NCBI RefSeq assembly: GCF_001500065.1
Contig: NZ_LQIN01000045.1
Coordinates: 62,001-126,000 of the forward strand
DNA length: 64,000 nucleotides
Direction of reading: 5' to 3'
Origin: Mycobacterium sp. IS-3022
GTDB taxonomy: Bacteria > Actinomycetota > Actinomycetes > Mycobacteriales > Mycobacteriaceae
In this document: positions 26,311 through 36,950 of the stretch, one piece after another
Position numbering within the stretch: position 1 is the stretch's first letter
Layout: the number at the start of each line of letters is the position of its first letter
Position numbers and translations under genes: made by a program
Notes under the pieces: model-generated
Seen by the model: the letters and a program-made list of their open reading frames with translations, nothing else
The model's database searches: none
Told to the model about the DNA's origin: nothing

Positions 26311-27006
26311 GTGCAAAGTGATCTTGTTCGCCGTTGGGGCCGTCGGGGGACGCTGCTCGTAGGTGCAGTCGTTCTTGCCGCGGCCGGACTCATCGTGCCC
26401 GCCGTCGCCGGCCAGCGGGAGGCCGTGCCGCTGGCCGGCGCTCAGTCGTGCCCGCAAGCCGAGCTCATCTTCGCGCGCGGCCGTACCGAAGCGGCCGGTG
26501 CGGGGGTGGTCGGTGTCGCGCTCATCAGCGCCGTGCGCAACAAGACCGACAAGAACGTCAACCTCTACGCCGTCAGTTACCCCGCCGATTACGAGATCGA
26601 CATCGGCGCGAACGACATGAGCTCGCGCATCCAGGACATGGCCGGCCGTTGCCCCGACACCCGGCTGGTGCTGGGCGGCTATTCGCTGGGCGCTGCGGTC
26701 ACCGACGTCGTGCTGGCCGCGCCCATTGCGGCGTTCGGCTTCGACAAGCCGCTGCCACCGGGCATGGACCGGCATATCGCGGCGATCGCGTTGTTCGGAA
26801 ACGGGGCCGCATGGGTGGGTCCGATCACCAACTTCAGCCCGCTCTACCGGGAGCGCACGATTGAGCTCTGCCACGGCGCGGACCCGATCTGCAACCCAGC
26901 CGAACCCAAGACCTGGGAAGGCAACTGGCCCGACCACGCGGCGAGGGCCTACGTCAACGCGGGCATGGTCAACCAGGCCGCGGACTTCATCGCGGGCCGC
27001 ATCTAA
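26311..27006 (+). CDS. Cutinase-like serine esterase (CULP), second copy
   Basis: 231 residues. The signal or anchor peptide covers residues about 12-34. S125 is in GGYSLGAAV, D191 in HGADPIC and H209 in NWPDHAARAYV; the family cysteines are present. The GTG at 26311 sits just after a TAAGAT -10, so it is probably leaderless. It corresponds to the Rv3452 (Cut4) position and is a diverged tandem copy of the gene before it. Ends at a long hairpin shared with truA. Confidence 0.9.
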   Translation: MQSDLVRRWGRRGTLLVGAVVLAAAGLIVPAVAGQREAVPLAGAQSCPQAELIFARGRTEAAGAGVVGVALISAVRNKTDKNVNLYAVSYPADYEIDIGANDMSSRIQDMAGRCPDTRLVLGGYSLGAAVTDVVLAAPIAAFGFDKPLPPGMDRHIAAIALFGNGAAWVGPITNFSPLYRERTIELCHGADPICNPAEPKTWEGNWPDHAARAYVNAGMVNQAADFIAGRI

Positions 27007-27010
27007 CAGG

Positions 27011-27061
27011 TGGTTTCGGTGTCGTTGGTCGCGATGAGCGCGACCGGCGACACCGAAATCA
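27011..27061. terminator. Long bidirectional hairpin between the cutinase gene and truA
   Basis: Stem 27011-27033 pairs with 27039-27061 (23 positions, three G-U wobbles, loop 5). It follows the cutinase stop by 4 bases and contains the truA stop. It can serve both converging transcripts. Confidence 0.75.
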
Positions 27062-27955
27062 CTCTTCGACGACGCGCAGATCTCGGGTGACCTTGGTGCG
27101 GGCCTCGAGTTCGTCGTCGGGCGGATAGTCGACGCCGACGAGCGTCAGACCCTGCGGCGGTGCCGCCGCGAACTCGCTGGAGCGTCGCTCGGCCGTCAAC
27201 AGCGTGGCGCACCAACCGATCTCGCGACGGTGCTCCCCGACCGCCAGCAGCGCACCCACCAGCGACCGGACCATCGACCAGCAGAACGCGTCGGCGGTCA
27301 CATGAGCGGTGACCCGTGTGCCCTCGCTCGACCAATCGAGGCGCTGCAGGTCGCGAATGGTGGTGGCCCCCTGGCGGTGTCGGCAGAATGCCGCGAAGTC
27401 GTGCAGGCCCAACAACTGCCGCGAAGCCTCGGTCATCGCCACGACATCGAGGGGGCGAGGCCAAGCGGTCACGTAGCGCGCGTCGTGCGGTTCGACCCCG
27501 TACGGCGCCGTCGACAAGCGGTAGACATAGTGGCGACGTAGCGCGGAGAACCGGGCGTCGAAACCCGGCGCGGCCCGAACAACGTCGAGTACCCGAACGT
27601 CGTGAGGAAGGAACCGCCCGAGCCGTCGCACCAGCGGCAGGAACTCGCTGTCGCCGGGGCGCGTGGCGCGCGGATAGGCGTTCGGCAACGCATCCACCGG
27701 CACGTCGACGTGCGCGACCTGACCGGTGGCGTGCACCCCGGCATCCGTGCGGCCCGCCGCCCGCAACACCACCGGGATGCGGAACACCGTTGACAGCGCG
27801 TCTTCGAGGACACCGGAGACGGTGCGTTGCCCCGCCTGCACCGCCCAGCCCGCGAATTCGGTTCCGTCGTACGCGATGTCGAGCCGGAGACGAACGAACC
27901 CGCCACCGTTGCCGGTGGCGGGTTCGTTCACAGCACTACTAGGACTTGTCGTCAT
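27059..27955 (-). CDS. truA: tRNA pseudouridine synthase A
   Basis: Isomerises uridines 38-40 in the tRNA anticodon arm. The core begins at [17 protein letters not shown]. The catalytic aspartate is in [20 protein letters not shown], and [19 protein letters not shown] follows. Starts: the ATG at 27955 overlaps the rplQ end by 17 bases; the GTG at 27931 lies after it. A 17-bp perfect hairpin (27892-27929) is inside the first codons, so the true start may be GTG 27931. About 298 residues from the ATG. It is the last gene after the ribosomal cluster. Confidence 0.9.
   Translation of the reverse strand: MTTSPSSAVNEPATGNGGGFVRLRLDIAYDGTEFAGWAVQAGQRTVSGVLEDALSTVFRIPVVLRAAGRTDAGVHATGQVAHVDVPVDALPNAYPRATRPGDSEFLPLVRRLGRFLPHDVRVLDVVRAAPGFDARFSALRRHYVYRLSTAPYGVEPHDARYVTAWPRPLDVVAMTEASRQLLGLHDFAAFCRHRQGATTIRDLQRLDWSSEGTRVTAHVTADAFCWSMVRSLVGALLAVGEHRREIGWCATLLTAERRSSEFAAAPPQGLTLVGVDYPPDDELEARTKVTRDLRVVEE
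27892..27929 (-). terminator. Perfect 17-bp hairpin just after rplQ, inside the truA 5' end
   Basis: Arms 27892-27908 and 27913-27929 are exact complements with a 4-base loop. It starts 10 bases after the rplQ stop. It looks like the terminator or attenuator of the rpsM-rplQ operon but is also read as codons [11 protein letters not shown] of truA. Confidence 0.7.
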
Positions 27956-28529
27956 CCTCGGCTTCGGCCGTCTCGGCCTCGGCGGGCGTCTCGGCCTCGG
28001 CGGCTTCGGTCGAGTCCGCCTTTGCCTCCTCGACCGTCTCGGTCTCCGTCGGCCCCTCGGTGGCCTCCGGCTCCACGGCCGCCTGCGGCGCGGCCGCCGC
28101 GGCGACGGGCTGCTCGGCCGCCTTCTGCGCGCCTGCGGCCCGGCGGGCACGGTTGGCCTCCGAGGTCACCGTCTTCTCCCGCACCAGCTCGATGACCGCC
28201 ATGGGCGCATTGTCGCCCTTGCGGTTCTCGACCTTGATGATGCGGGTGTAGCCACCGTCGCGGTCGGCGAAGAACGGACCGATCTCGGCGAACAGCACAT
28301 GCACGATGTCCTTGTCGCGGATCTTCTTCATCACCTCGCGCCGGTTGTGCAGCGTGCCCTTCTTGGCGTGCGTGATGAGCTTCTCCGCGTAGGGCCGCAA
28401 CGCCCGCGCCTTCGGCTCGGTCGTCTTGATCCGGCCGTGCTCGAAGAGCGCCGTGGCCAGGTTGGCCAGAAGCGCCTTCTGGTGAGCGGATCCCCCGCCG
28501 AGGCGAGGACCCTTGGTGGGCTTGGGCAT
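27939..28529 (-). CDS. rplQ: 50S ribosomal protein L17
   Basis: 196 residues. The conserved L17 body (1-120) has [31 protein letters not shown]. It is followed by an acidic Ala/Glu-rich tail of about 75 residues typical of mycobacteria. Follows rpoA by 59 bases in the alpha operon. Confidence 0.97.
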   Translation of the reverse strand: MPKPTKGPRLGGGSAHQKALLANLATALFEHGRIKTTEPKARALRPYAEKLITHAKKGTLHNRREVMKKIRDKDIVHVLFAEIGPFFADRDGGYTRIIKVENRKGDNAPMAVIELVREKTVTSEANRARRAAGAQKAAEQPVAAAAAPQAAVEPEATEGPTETETVEEAKADSTEAAEAETPAEAETAEAEDDDKS

Positions 28530-28588
28530 TGCGACTATCTCCTAAATGGGGCCGATCCCCGTATCAGGTAGGACCGGGACGGATTCTT

Positions 28589-30329
<1,741 letters not shown>

Positions 30330-30343
30330 GACTTAGTTCCTCC

Positions 30344-30763
30344 CTAGACCCGACGCCGCTTGGGCGGACGGCAGCCGTTGTGCGGCTGCGGCGTGACATC
30401 GGCAATCGCGCCGACCTCGAGGCCGGCGGCCTGCAGCGATCGGATGGCGGTCTCGCGGCCCGAGCCCGGGCCCTTGACGAACACGTCGACCTTCTTCACG
30501 CCGTGTTCCTGCGCCTTGCGGGCGGCGTTCTCGGCGGCCAGCTGCGCGGCGAACGGCGTGGACTTACGCGAGCCCTTGAAGCCCACGTGGCCCGACGACG
30601 CCCACGCGATGACGTTGCCTTGCGGGTCGGTGATCGTCACGATCGTGTTGTTGAACGTGCTCTTGATGTGCGCGGCGCCGTGCGGAACGTTCTTCTTTTC
30701 CCGGCGACGGGTCTTCTGACCCTTCTTCGATGATGAAGCGGCTGCTTTCTTAGCTGGAGGCAT
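30344..30763 (-). CDS. rpsK: 30S ribosomal protein S11
   Basis: 139 residues with [31 protein letters not shown] and the [11 protein letters not shown] end. The Lys-rich N-terminus is of mycobacterial type. Starts 4 bases after rpsM ends. Confidence 0.98.
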   Translation of the reverse strand: MPPAKKAAASSSKKGQKTRRREKKNVPHGAAHIKSTFNNTIVTITDPQGNVIAWASSGHVGFKGSRKSTPFAAQLAAENAARKAQEHGVKKVDVFVKGPGSGRETAIRSLQAAGLEVGAIADVTPQPHNGCRPPKRRRV

Positions 30764-30767
30764 CTAC

Positions 30768-31142
30768 TTACCTGGCCTTCTTCTTGCCCGCGATGGTGCG
30801 CTTCGGTCCCTTACGGGTGCGCGCGTTGGTCTTGGTCCGCTGACCGCGCACCGGAAGGCCGCGGCGATGCCGCAGACCCTGGTAGCAGCCGATCTCGATC
30901 TTGCGGCGGATGTCGGCCTGCACCTCGCGACGCAGATCGCCTTCCACCTTGAGGTTGCCCTCGATGTAATCGCGCAGCGCCGTCACCTGATCATCGGTGA
31001 GGTCTTTGGTGCGCTGGTCCTTGTCGATACCGGTCGCCGCCAGGATCTCCTGGGACCGGGTACGGCCGACGCCGTAGATGTAGGTCAGCGCGATCTCCAT
31101 GCGCTTGTCGCGCGGTAGATCGACGCCCATGAGACGTGCCAT
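30768..31142 (-). CDS. rpsM: 30S ribosomal protein S13
   Basis: 124 residues, full length, opening [30 protein letters not shown] and ending in the basic [11 protein letters not shown] tail. Confidence 0.98.
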   Translation of the reverse strand: MARLMGVDLPRDKRMEIALTYIYGVGRTRSQEILAATGIDKDQRTKDLTDDQVTALRDYIEGNLKVEGDLRREVQADIRRKIEIGCYQGLRHRRGLPVRGQRTKTNARTRKGPKRTIAGKKKAR

Positions 31143-31204
31143 CAGGCAGTGTTCCTTCTTCTCTGCGGAGGTCTGGTCCCAGCCCGTTCCCTCTTCGTGA
31201 TGGG

Positions 31205-31224
31205 GTCCGGCCTCCGTGCCGGAC
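31205..31224 (-). other. 7-bp hairpin between rpmJ and rpsM
   Basis: GTCCGGC (31205-31211) pairs with GCCGGAC (31218-31224) across a 6-base loop in the 151-base gap. Possible processing site or leader fold. Confidence 0.35.
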
Positions 31225-31293
31225 GTGTCGAGCGGCGTACCCGCTCAGTGGCGCTGGGAGTTCGTCATTGAGTTGTCGGCAGCAGAGTGCGGT

Positions 31294-31407
31294 CTAACCC
31301 TGTCTCTGCTTGTGGCGTGGATCTGAGCAGATCACCATGACCCGCCCATGCCGACGGATCACCCTGCACTTATCGCAAATGGGCTTGACGCTCGGGTTCA
31401 CCTTCAC
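31294..31407 (-). CDS. rpmJ: 50S ribosomal protein L36
   Basis: 37 residues from GTG 31407: [20 protein letters not shown] then [17 protein letters not shown]. It has the zinc pattern C-x2-C...C...H, so it is the C+ form. Located between infA and rpsM as in other actinobacteria. Confidence 0.97.
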
Positions 31408-31467
31408 GGCTCGTTCGATCCTCTGTGCTCTGTAGTCGACTCGCGCAAGCGCTCGTCGGTGGTCTGG

Positions 31468-31689
31468 TTACTTGTACCGGTAAACGATGCGGCCCCGGGA
31501 GAGGTCGTAGGGAGACAGCTCCACCACGACGCGGTCCTCGGGCAGGATGCGAATGTAGTGCTGCCGCATCTTGCCGCTGATGTGGGCAAGGACCTTGTGT
31601 CCGTTCTCCAGCTCAATGCGGAACATCGCATTGGGCAGGGGTTCGACCACCCGGCCCTCGACCTCGATGGCACCGTCTTTCTTGGCCAT
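31468..31689 (-). CDS. infA: Translation initiation factor IF-1
   Basis: 73 residues, an OB-fold protein that binds the ribosomal A site: [20 protein letters not shown]...[15 protein letters not shown]. First gene of this ribosomal cluster; its promoter must lie in the 273-base divergent gap 31690-31962. Confidence 0.98.
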
Positions 31690-31962
31690 TGGTTTTCGGA
31701 GATCCTCCGTGTCCGTCTAGATAGTTGGCGCCTTTCCGCCGCGAGCGGCGGATACTGCTCGAGCGCAGAATCCGCTCCGACTACAAAACGTGAGCCAGTA
31801 GCCAGAAATTCCAGAACAGGGCACGCAAGAGTCGGCGCGATCACCGCACCGTTGGTCCATATTACCTGCTGGAGCGCTCGCCCCAAAATCGCCGGACGAC
31901 CATCTCACAGCGACCGGATTCACCACTATATCCGCTGGACAACCGGCGCATACTTGATCACG

Positions 31963-33663
31963 ATGACCGGCGCCACTCCGCAACCCCGTAAGCCCGTGAT
32001 CCTCTCCGTCGACGACGACCCTGCCGTGTCGCGCGCGGTCGCCCGCGATCTGCGACGCCACTACGGCGAGAACTTCCGCATCGTGCGCGCCGAATCGGGA
32101 CCCGATGCGCTCGAGACGCTCAACGAGCTGAAGCTGCGCGGCGAGACCGTCGCGGTGTTCGTCGCCGACTACCGGATGCCGCAGATGAGCGGCATCGACT
32201 TCCTCGAAGAGGCGATGGACATCTACCCGATGGCCCGTCGCGTACTGCTCACCGCGTACGCGGACACCCACGCCGCGATCGACGCCATCAACGTCGTCGA
32301 CCTGGACCACTATCTGCTCAAGCCCTGGGACCCGCCGGAAGAGAAGCTCTACCCGGTGCTCGACGCGCTCATCGAGGCGTGGCGCGAGACGGGCGACCGC
32401 GCGATTCCCCACACCAAGGTGATCGGCCACCGCTGGAACGAGCGATCGTGGCAGGTACGCCAGTTCCTGGCGCGCAACCAACACTCGTTCCGCTCGTTCA
32501 TGGCCGACGAGCAGAAGGGCAAGCAGCTTCTGGACGCGGCCGGGCTGGACGAGTACCGGCTCCCGGTGGTGATCACCGAACAGGGCGAGACGCTGGTCGA
32601 GCCGACCGACGCCGAGTTGGCCGCGATGCTCGGACTGTCCACCAACCCCACCCTCGAGCTGTATGACCTGGCCGTCATCGGCGGCGGGCCCGCGGGCCTG
32701 GCGGCGGCGGTGTACGGCGCCTCGGAGGGCCTGAAGACCGTGCTGATCGAGGCGACGACGACCGGCGGTCAGGCCGGCCGCAGTTCGCGAATCGAGAACT
32801 ATCTCGGCTTCCCGACCGGCATCTCGGGCGCCGAACTGACCACCTCCGCCCGCCGGCAGGCCGAGCGCTTCGGCGCCGAGGTCATCACCACGCGCAAAGC
32901 GGTCAGGCTGCACGCCGACGACAGCGGGGCTGCGCGGACTATCGAATTCGCCGACGGCGGAACCATCGCCGCCCGAGCAGTCATCCTCGCCACCGGCGTC
33001 GCCTACCGCCAACTGCGCGACGTCCCGGGCTGCTGGGACGACCCCGACGAGAACGCGTGCAACTACATCGGCCGCGGCGTCTTCTACGGCGCTTCGGTGT
33101 CGGACGCCTCCGAATGTGCGGGCGAGGACGTGTACATCGTGGGAGGCGCCAACTCGGCGGGCCAGGCCGCCATCTTCATGTCGGAGAAGGCCAAGTCGGT
33201 GACCCTACTGGTGCGGGGCCCGTCGCTGGCCGCGTCGATGTCGCACTATCTCGTGGATCGCATCGAGAAGAACCCGAAGATCCACGTGCGCACCTGCACA
33301 GAGGTCGTCGACACCTTCGGCGAGGACGACCATCTCGCGGGCCTTGTCCTGCTCGACAAGCAAACGGGCGCCAAAGAACGCGTCAACTGCGACCGGATGT
33401 GCTGCTTCATCGGCGCCGAACCACGGACCGAATGGCTGGACCTGGTGGCCAAGGACGACCACGGGTTCATCCTGTCCGGCCCGGATGTGTCGAAGGTCGC
33501 CGGGTGGACTTTGGACCGCCCGCCGCACCATCTGGAAACAAGCCTGCCCGGTGTGTTTGTTGCAGGAGATGTGCGTTCTGAATCCGCCAAACGGGTGGCG
33601 GCCGCTGTCGGCGAAGGGTCGATGGCGGTGATGTTGGTGCACCGGTACCTGGCGGAAGCGTGA
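31963..33663 (+). CDS. Response regulator fused to a thioredoxin-reductase-like flavoprotein
   Basis: 566 residues. A receiver domain (about 10-135) has acidic D17-D19, phospho-acceptor D69 (VADYRMP) and K120 (LLKPWD). A thioredoxin/glutaredoxin-like middle part (about 150-225) follows. An FAD/NADPH domain (about 233-566) has GGGPAG (240-245), an NADPH motif GGANSAG (394-400) and a C-terminal VFVAGDVR. The redox CxxC of true thioredoxin reductases is absent: its place reads GASVSDASEC. The ATG at 31963 starts just before PVILSVDDDP; upstream sequence is not domain-like. The next gene encodes a kinase, so phosphorylation may control a flavin oxidoreductase instead of DNA binding. Confidence 0.9.
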   Translation: MTGATPQPRKPVILSVDDDPAVSRAVARDLRRHYGENFRIVRAESGPDALETLNELKLRGETVAVFVADYRMPQMSGIDFLEEAMDIYPMARRVLLTAYADTHAAIDAINVVDLDHYLLKPWDPPEEKLYPVLDALIEAWRETGDRAIPHTKVIGHRWNERSWQVRQFLARNQHSFRSFMADEQKGKQLLDAAGLDEYRLPVVITEQGETLVEPTDAELAAMLGLSTNPTLELYDLAVIGGGPAGLAAAVYGASEGLKTVLIEATTTGGQAGRSSRIENYLGFPTGISGAELTTSARRQAERFGAEVITTRKAVRLHADDSGAARTIEFADGGTIAARAVILATGVAYRQLRDVPGCWDDPDENACNYIGRGVFYGASVSDASECAGEDVYIVGGANSAGQAAIFMSEKAKSVTLLVRGPSLAASMSHYLVDRIEKNPKIHVRTCTEVVDTFGEDDHLAGLVLLDKQTGAKERVNCDRMCCFIGAEPRTEWLDLVAKDDHGFILSGPDVSKVAGWTLDRPPHHLETSLPGVFVAGDVRSESAKRVAAAVGEGSMAVMLVHRYLAEA

Positions 33664-33714
33664 TTGTCGGCACCACCGATGAGGCATTGATTGTCGGCAC
33701 CGCCGACGAGGCAT
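33661..33714. repeat. Two 27-bp tandem copies spanning the stop codon
   Basis: 33661-33687 and 33688-33714 match at 24 of 27 positions. The first copy starts with the TGA stop of the upstream gene, and the second copy repeats the TGA. It fills most of the gap before the kinase start. Confidence 0.8.
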
Positions 33715-33726
33715 AGGAGGAACGAC

Positions 33727-35214
33727 ATGGGCGACTCACCGCAGTGCCTGCCCGACGAACTGCGGACACTGTTCCTGTTCGAGAAGCTGACCGACGCGCA
33801 GCTTCAGATCCTGTGCGAGAACGGGCACATCCAGACGTTCGAGCCGGGCCCCGTCGTGGTGGAGGGCGAGCCGGCGACCTGTTTCTACGTGTTGATCGAC
33901 GGTGAGTTGGTGATGTCGAAGCGCTCAGGCGGCGTCGATATCGAGACCACCCGTACGTCGCAGCGGGGCGTGTACTGCGGGGCGTGGTCGGCGTACATCC
34001 CGGGCGCCGAAGCGGCCTACTCGGCCTCGGTGCGCGTCACCAAGCCGTCGCGGTTCTTCGTGCTCGACGCGGATGCGTTTGCGCGCTTCATGCAGTCGGA
34101 ATTCCCGATGGCCGTGCACCTGCTCGAGGGACACCTGGTCGGCGGCCGACGGCACAGCCAGATCATCGGCCAGCGCGAGAAGTTGTTGGCGCTGGGCCAA
34201 CTCTCGGCGGGACTGACCCATCAACTCAACAATCCCGCGGCGGCAACTGCCCGTGCTGTTGCGGATCTGCGTGATCGGGTCGGCAAGATGCGGCACAAGC
34301 TGTCGATGCTGGCCGACGGGAAGTTCAGCCCGGAAGCCTTGTGCGTGCTGACGCGGATCCAGGACGAAGTCGCCGAGCAGGTCGCCAAATCCAAGGCCAC
34401 CGAACTCACCGCGTTGGAAGCCGCCGACCGTGAGGAAGCGATCGGAGAATGGCTCGAGGGGCACGGCATCACCGGCGGATGGGATTACGCACCGACTTTC
34501 GTCGACGCCGGGCTGGACACCGATTGGCTGGAACGGGTGTCCGCCTCGGTCGATGAGGTCGATGCTTCGGCGTCGCTGCAGGGCGCCATCGGCTGGCTGA
34601 AATACACGATCGACACCGAACTGCTGATGAACCAGATCGCCGAGGCGAGCAAGCGGATCTCGGCGCTGCTCGCCGGCGCCAAGCAGTACTCGCAGATGGA
34701 CCGTGCCCCATACCAGTCCGCCGATGTCCATGAGTTACTGCACAGCACGTTGATGATGTTCGGCGAGAAGGTCGGCAAGGACCGGCCCGTCAAGGTCGTC
34801 AAGGAGCTGGACAAGTCGATACCGGAATTGCTCTGTTACCCAGGTGATCTCAATCAGGTGTGGACGAACATCATCGACAACGCGATCCAGGCGATGGATG
34901 GTAGCGGCACGTTGACGTTGCGGACCAGGCGTGAGAACGAGGAGATGATCCGTGTTGAGATCTGCGACGACGGGCCAGGCATTCCCGAGGACATCATCGG
35001 CAACATCTTCAACCCGTTCTTCACCACCAAGCCGTTCGGCGAGGGCACCGGCCTCGGCCTGGACCTGGCCCGTCGGATAGTGGTGGAGAAGCACCTCGGT
35101 GATCTACGGGTCGAGTCCGAACCCGGGCACACGAAATTCATCGTGCTGCTGCCCCTGGTGGCTCCCGGTCCGGAGGCGTCGACGCCGGCAGAGCTTGCGG
35201 CCACAGCGGAATAG
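33727..35214 (+). CDS. Cytosolic histidine kinase with N-terminal cNMP-binding-like domain
   Basis: 495 residues, no membrane segment. Residues about 15-135 form a cyclic-nucleotide-binding-like beta-roll (FEPGPVVVEGEPATCFYVLIDGELVMSKR). The dimerisation/phosphoacceptor helix has the H-box GLTHQLNNPAAAT (H near 174). The ATPase domain has NQVWTNIIDNAIQAM, DDGPGIP and GTGLGLDLARR. The ATG at 33727 follows TAGGAGGAA. It is placed to phosphorylate the fused regulator/flavoprotein just upstream; the two likely form one redox-linked two-component system. Confidence 0.9.
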   Translation: MGDSPQCLPDELRTLFLFEKLTDAQLQILCENGHIQTFEPGPVVVEGEPATCFYVLIDGELVMSKRSGGVDIETTRTSQRGVYCGAWSAYIPGAEAAYSASVRVTKPSRFFVLDADAFARFMQSEFPMAVHLLEGHLVGGRRHSQIIGQREKLLALGQLSAGLTHQLNNPAAATARAVADLRDRVGKMRHKLSMLADGKFSPEALCVLTRIQDEVAEQVAKSKATELTALEAADREEAIGEWLEGHGITGGWDYAPTFVDAGLDTDWLERVSASVDEVDASASLQGAIGWLKYTIDTELLMNQIAEASKRISALLAGAKQYSQMDRAPYQSADVHELLHSTLMMFGEKVGKDRPVKVVKELDKSIPELLCYPGDLNQVWTNIIDNAIQAMDGSGTLTLRTRRENEEMIRVEICDDGPGIPEDIIGNIFNPFFTTKPFGEGTGLGLDLARRIVVEKHLGDLRVESEPGHTKFIVLLPLVAPGPEASTPAELAATAE

Positions 35215-35243
35215 CCGGACGAACCCGACGGGTTGCAGCGACC

Positions 35244-36089
35244 ATGACGAAACCGGATCTCGGCGCGTACGGTGCCTTCGGCCACCACTCGATGTGGCGG
35301 CAACTCAGCGCGGACCAATTGCGGGCGATCGAAGGCCTCGGCCACGGGGCCATCTGGGCCGGCGGCTCCCCGGCGGCCGAACTGCCTTGGGTGGAGCCGA
35401 TTCTGGAGGCGACCACCAACCTCAAGGTCGCCACCGGCATCGTCAACATCTGGACCGCGGACGCCGGCCCGGTCAGCGAGTCGTTCCATCGCATCGACTT
35501 GGCCTATCCGGGCCGCTTCTTGCTCGGCATCGGTGTCGGCCATCCCGAAGCGCACGCTGAATACCAGAAACCCTTTGACGCGCTGCGCCTGTACCTCGAC
35601 AAGCTCGACGAGTACGGCGTTCCCAAGGACAGCCGGGTGGTTGCCGCGCTGGGGCCGCGGGTGCTGAAGCTGTCGGCGCAGCGCGCGGCCGGCGCGCACC
35701 CCTATCTGACGACGCCCGAGCACACCGCCGAAGCGCGAGAGCTGCTCGGCCCCGATGCGTTCATCGCACCCGAGCACAAGGTCGTGCCGACCACCGATGC
35801 CGAGAAAGCCCGCGCCGTCGGCCGCAAGGCGCTCGAGATCTACCTCAACCTGACGAATTACCTCAACAGCTGGAAGCGTTTGGGCTTCACCGACGCCGAT
35901 GTCGCCAAGCCCGGCAGCGACCGCCTTGTCGACGCCGTGGTGGCCTATGGCACCGTCGACACGATAGCCGCACGATTGAAGGAGCACTTCGATGCGGGAG
36001 CGGACCACGTTCCGGTGCAGGTGCTCACCCGACCGGACAAACTGGTGGACGCACTCGCCGATCTGGCCCGCCCGCTCGGGCTCAACTGA
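35244..36089 (+). CDS. LLM-class F420-dependent oxidoreductase, copy A
   Basis: 281 residues, TIM-barrel luciferase-like. Family segments: ATGIVNIWTADAGPVSESFHRIDLAYPGRFLLGIGVGHPEAHAEY. Cofactor F420 is inferred from the actinobacterial family. It starts 29 bases after the kinase and is followed 15 bases later by a clear paralogue. Substrate unknown. Confidence 0.88.
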   Translation: MTKPDLGAYGAFGHHSMWRQLSADQLRAIEGLGHGAIWAGGSPAAELPWVEPILEATTNLKVATGIVNIWTADAGPVSESFHRIDLAYPGRFLLGIGVGHPEAHAEYQKPFDALRLYLDKLDEYGVPKDSRVVAALGPRVLKLSAQRAAGAHPYLTTPEHTAEARELLGPDAFIAPEHKVVPTTDAEKARAVGRKALEIYLNLTNYLNSWKRLGFTDADVAKPGSDRLVDAVVAYGTVDTIAARLKEHFDAGADHVPVQVLTRPDKLVDALADLARPLGLN

Positions 36090-36104
36090 CACAGGGGGAA
36101 CCGC

Positions 36105-36950
36105 ATGACTGAGCTCAAGCCCGATTTCGGCCGCTACGGCGTGTGGACGTTCGGCGTCCCCAAGCCGGAACAGGCGGTCGAGATCGAGAAACTCGGCTAC
36201 GGCGCGGTGTGGATCGGCGGGTCGCCCGCCGGCAACCTCGAGTACGTCGAGCCCATCCTCGAACGCACGGAGAATCTCCAGGTCGCCACCGGCATCGTCA
36301 ACGTGTGGACGGCGCCCGCCGACGAGGTCGCCGAGGCGTACCACCGCGTCGAGGACGCTTATCCGGGACGGTTCCTGCTCGGCATCGGCATCGGCCATCC
36401 CGAACACACCGACGAGTACCGCAAGCCCTACGACGTGCTGGTCGAGTACCTCGACGCGCTGGATGCCAAGAAGGTGCCGACAAGCCGGCGCGTGATCGCC
36501 GCGCTGGGCCCGAAGGTGCTCAAACTGGCCGCGCAGCGCAGCGCCGGAGCGCATCCGTATCTGACCACGCCGCAGCACACCGGTGAAGCGCGAAATCTCC
36601 TGGGCCCCACCGTGTTCATTGCCCCGGAGCACAAGGTCGTGTTGGCTCGAGATGCCGAGACGTCGCGCAAGATCGGCCGTGAGACCGTCGACTTCTACCT
36701 GAACCTGTCGAACTACCTGAACAACTGGAAGCGGTTGGGCTTCACCGACGACGACGTCGAGAAACCGGGCAGCGACCGGCTGATCGACGCCGTTGTCGCG
36801 CACGGCACGACGGACGCGATCGCTGCGCGACTGAACGAACACCTGGAGGCGGGGGCCGATCACGTGGCGATCCAGGTGCTCGGAGGGTGGGATGCGCTGC
36901 TCCCCACGTTGACCGAACTGGCGGGGCCGCTGGGCTTGAAGGGCGCCTAG
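36105..36950 (+). CDS. LLM-class F420-dependent oxidoreductase, copy B
   Basis: 281 residues, the same length as and highly similar to copy A through most of the chain (for example ATGIVNVWTAPADEV and YPGRFLLGIGIGHPEHTDEY), so the pair arose by duplication. The ATG follows GGGGGAA. Its TAG stop shares CTAG with the stop of the converging MarR gene. Confidence 0.88.
   Translation: MTELKPDFGRYGVWTFGVPKPEQAVEIEKLGYGAVWIGGSPAGNLEYVEPILERTENLQVATGIVNVWTAPADEVAEAYHRVEDAYPGRFLLGIGIGHPEHTDEYRKPYDVLVEYLDALDAKKVPTSRRVIAALGPKVLKLAAQRSAGAHPYLTTPQHTGEARNLLGPTVFIAPEHKVVLARDAETSRKIGRETVDFYLNLSNYLNNWKRLGFTDDDVEKPGSDRLIDAVVAHGTTDAIAARLNEHLEAGADHVAIQVLGGWDALLPTLTELAGPLGLKGA

Noticed and set aside
31903-31962. 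Longer start for the receiver-flavoprotein gene (reading open from 31348)
   Set aside because: The upstream part overlaps infA and rpmJ on the opposite strand and has no receiver-like residues; the domain begins right after ATG 31963.
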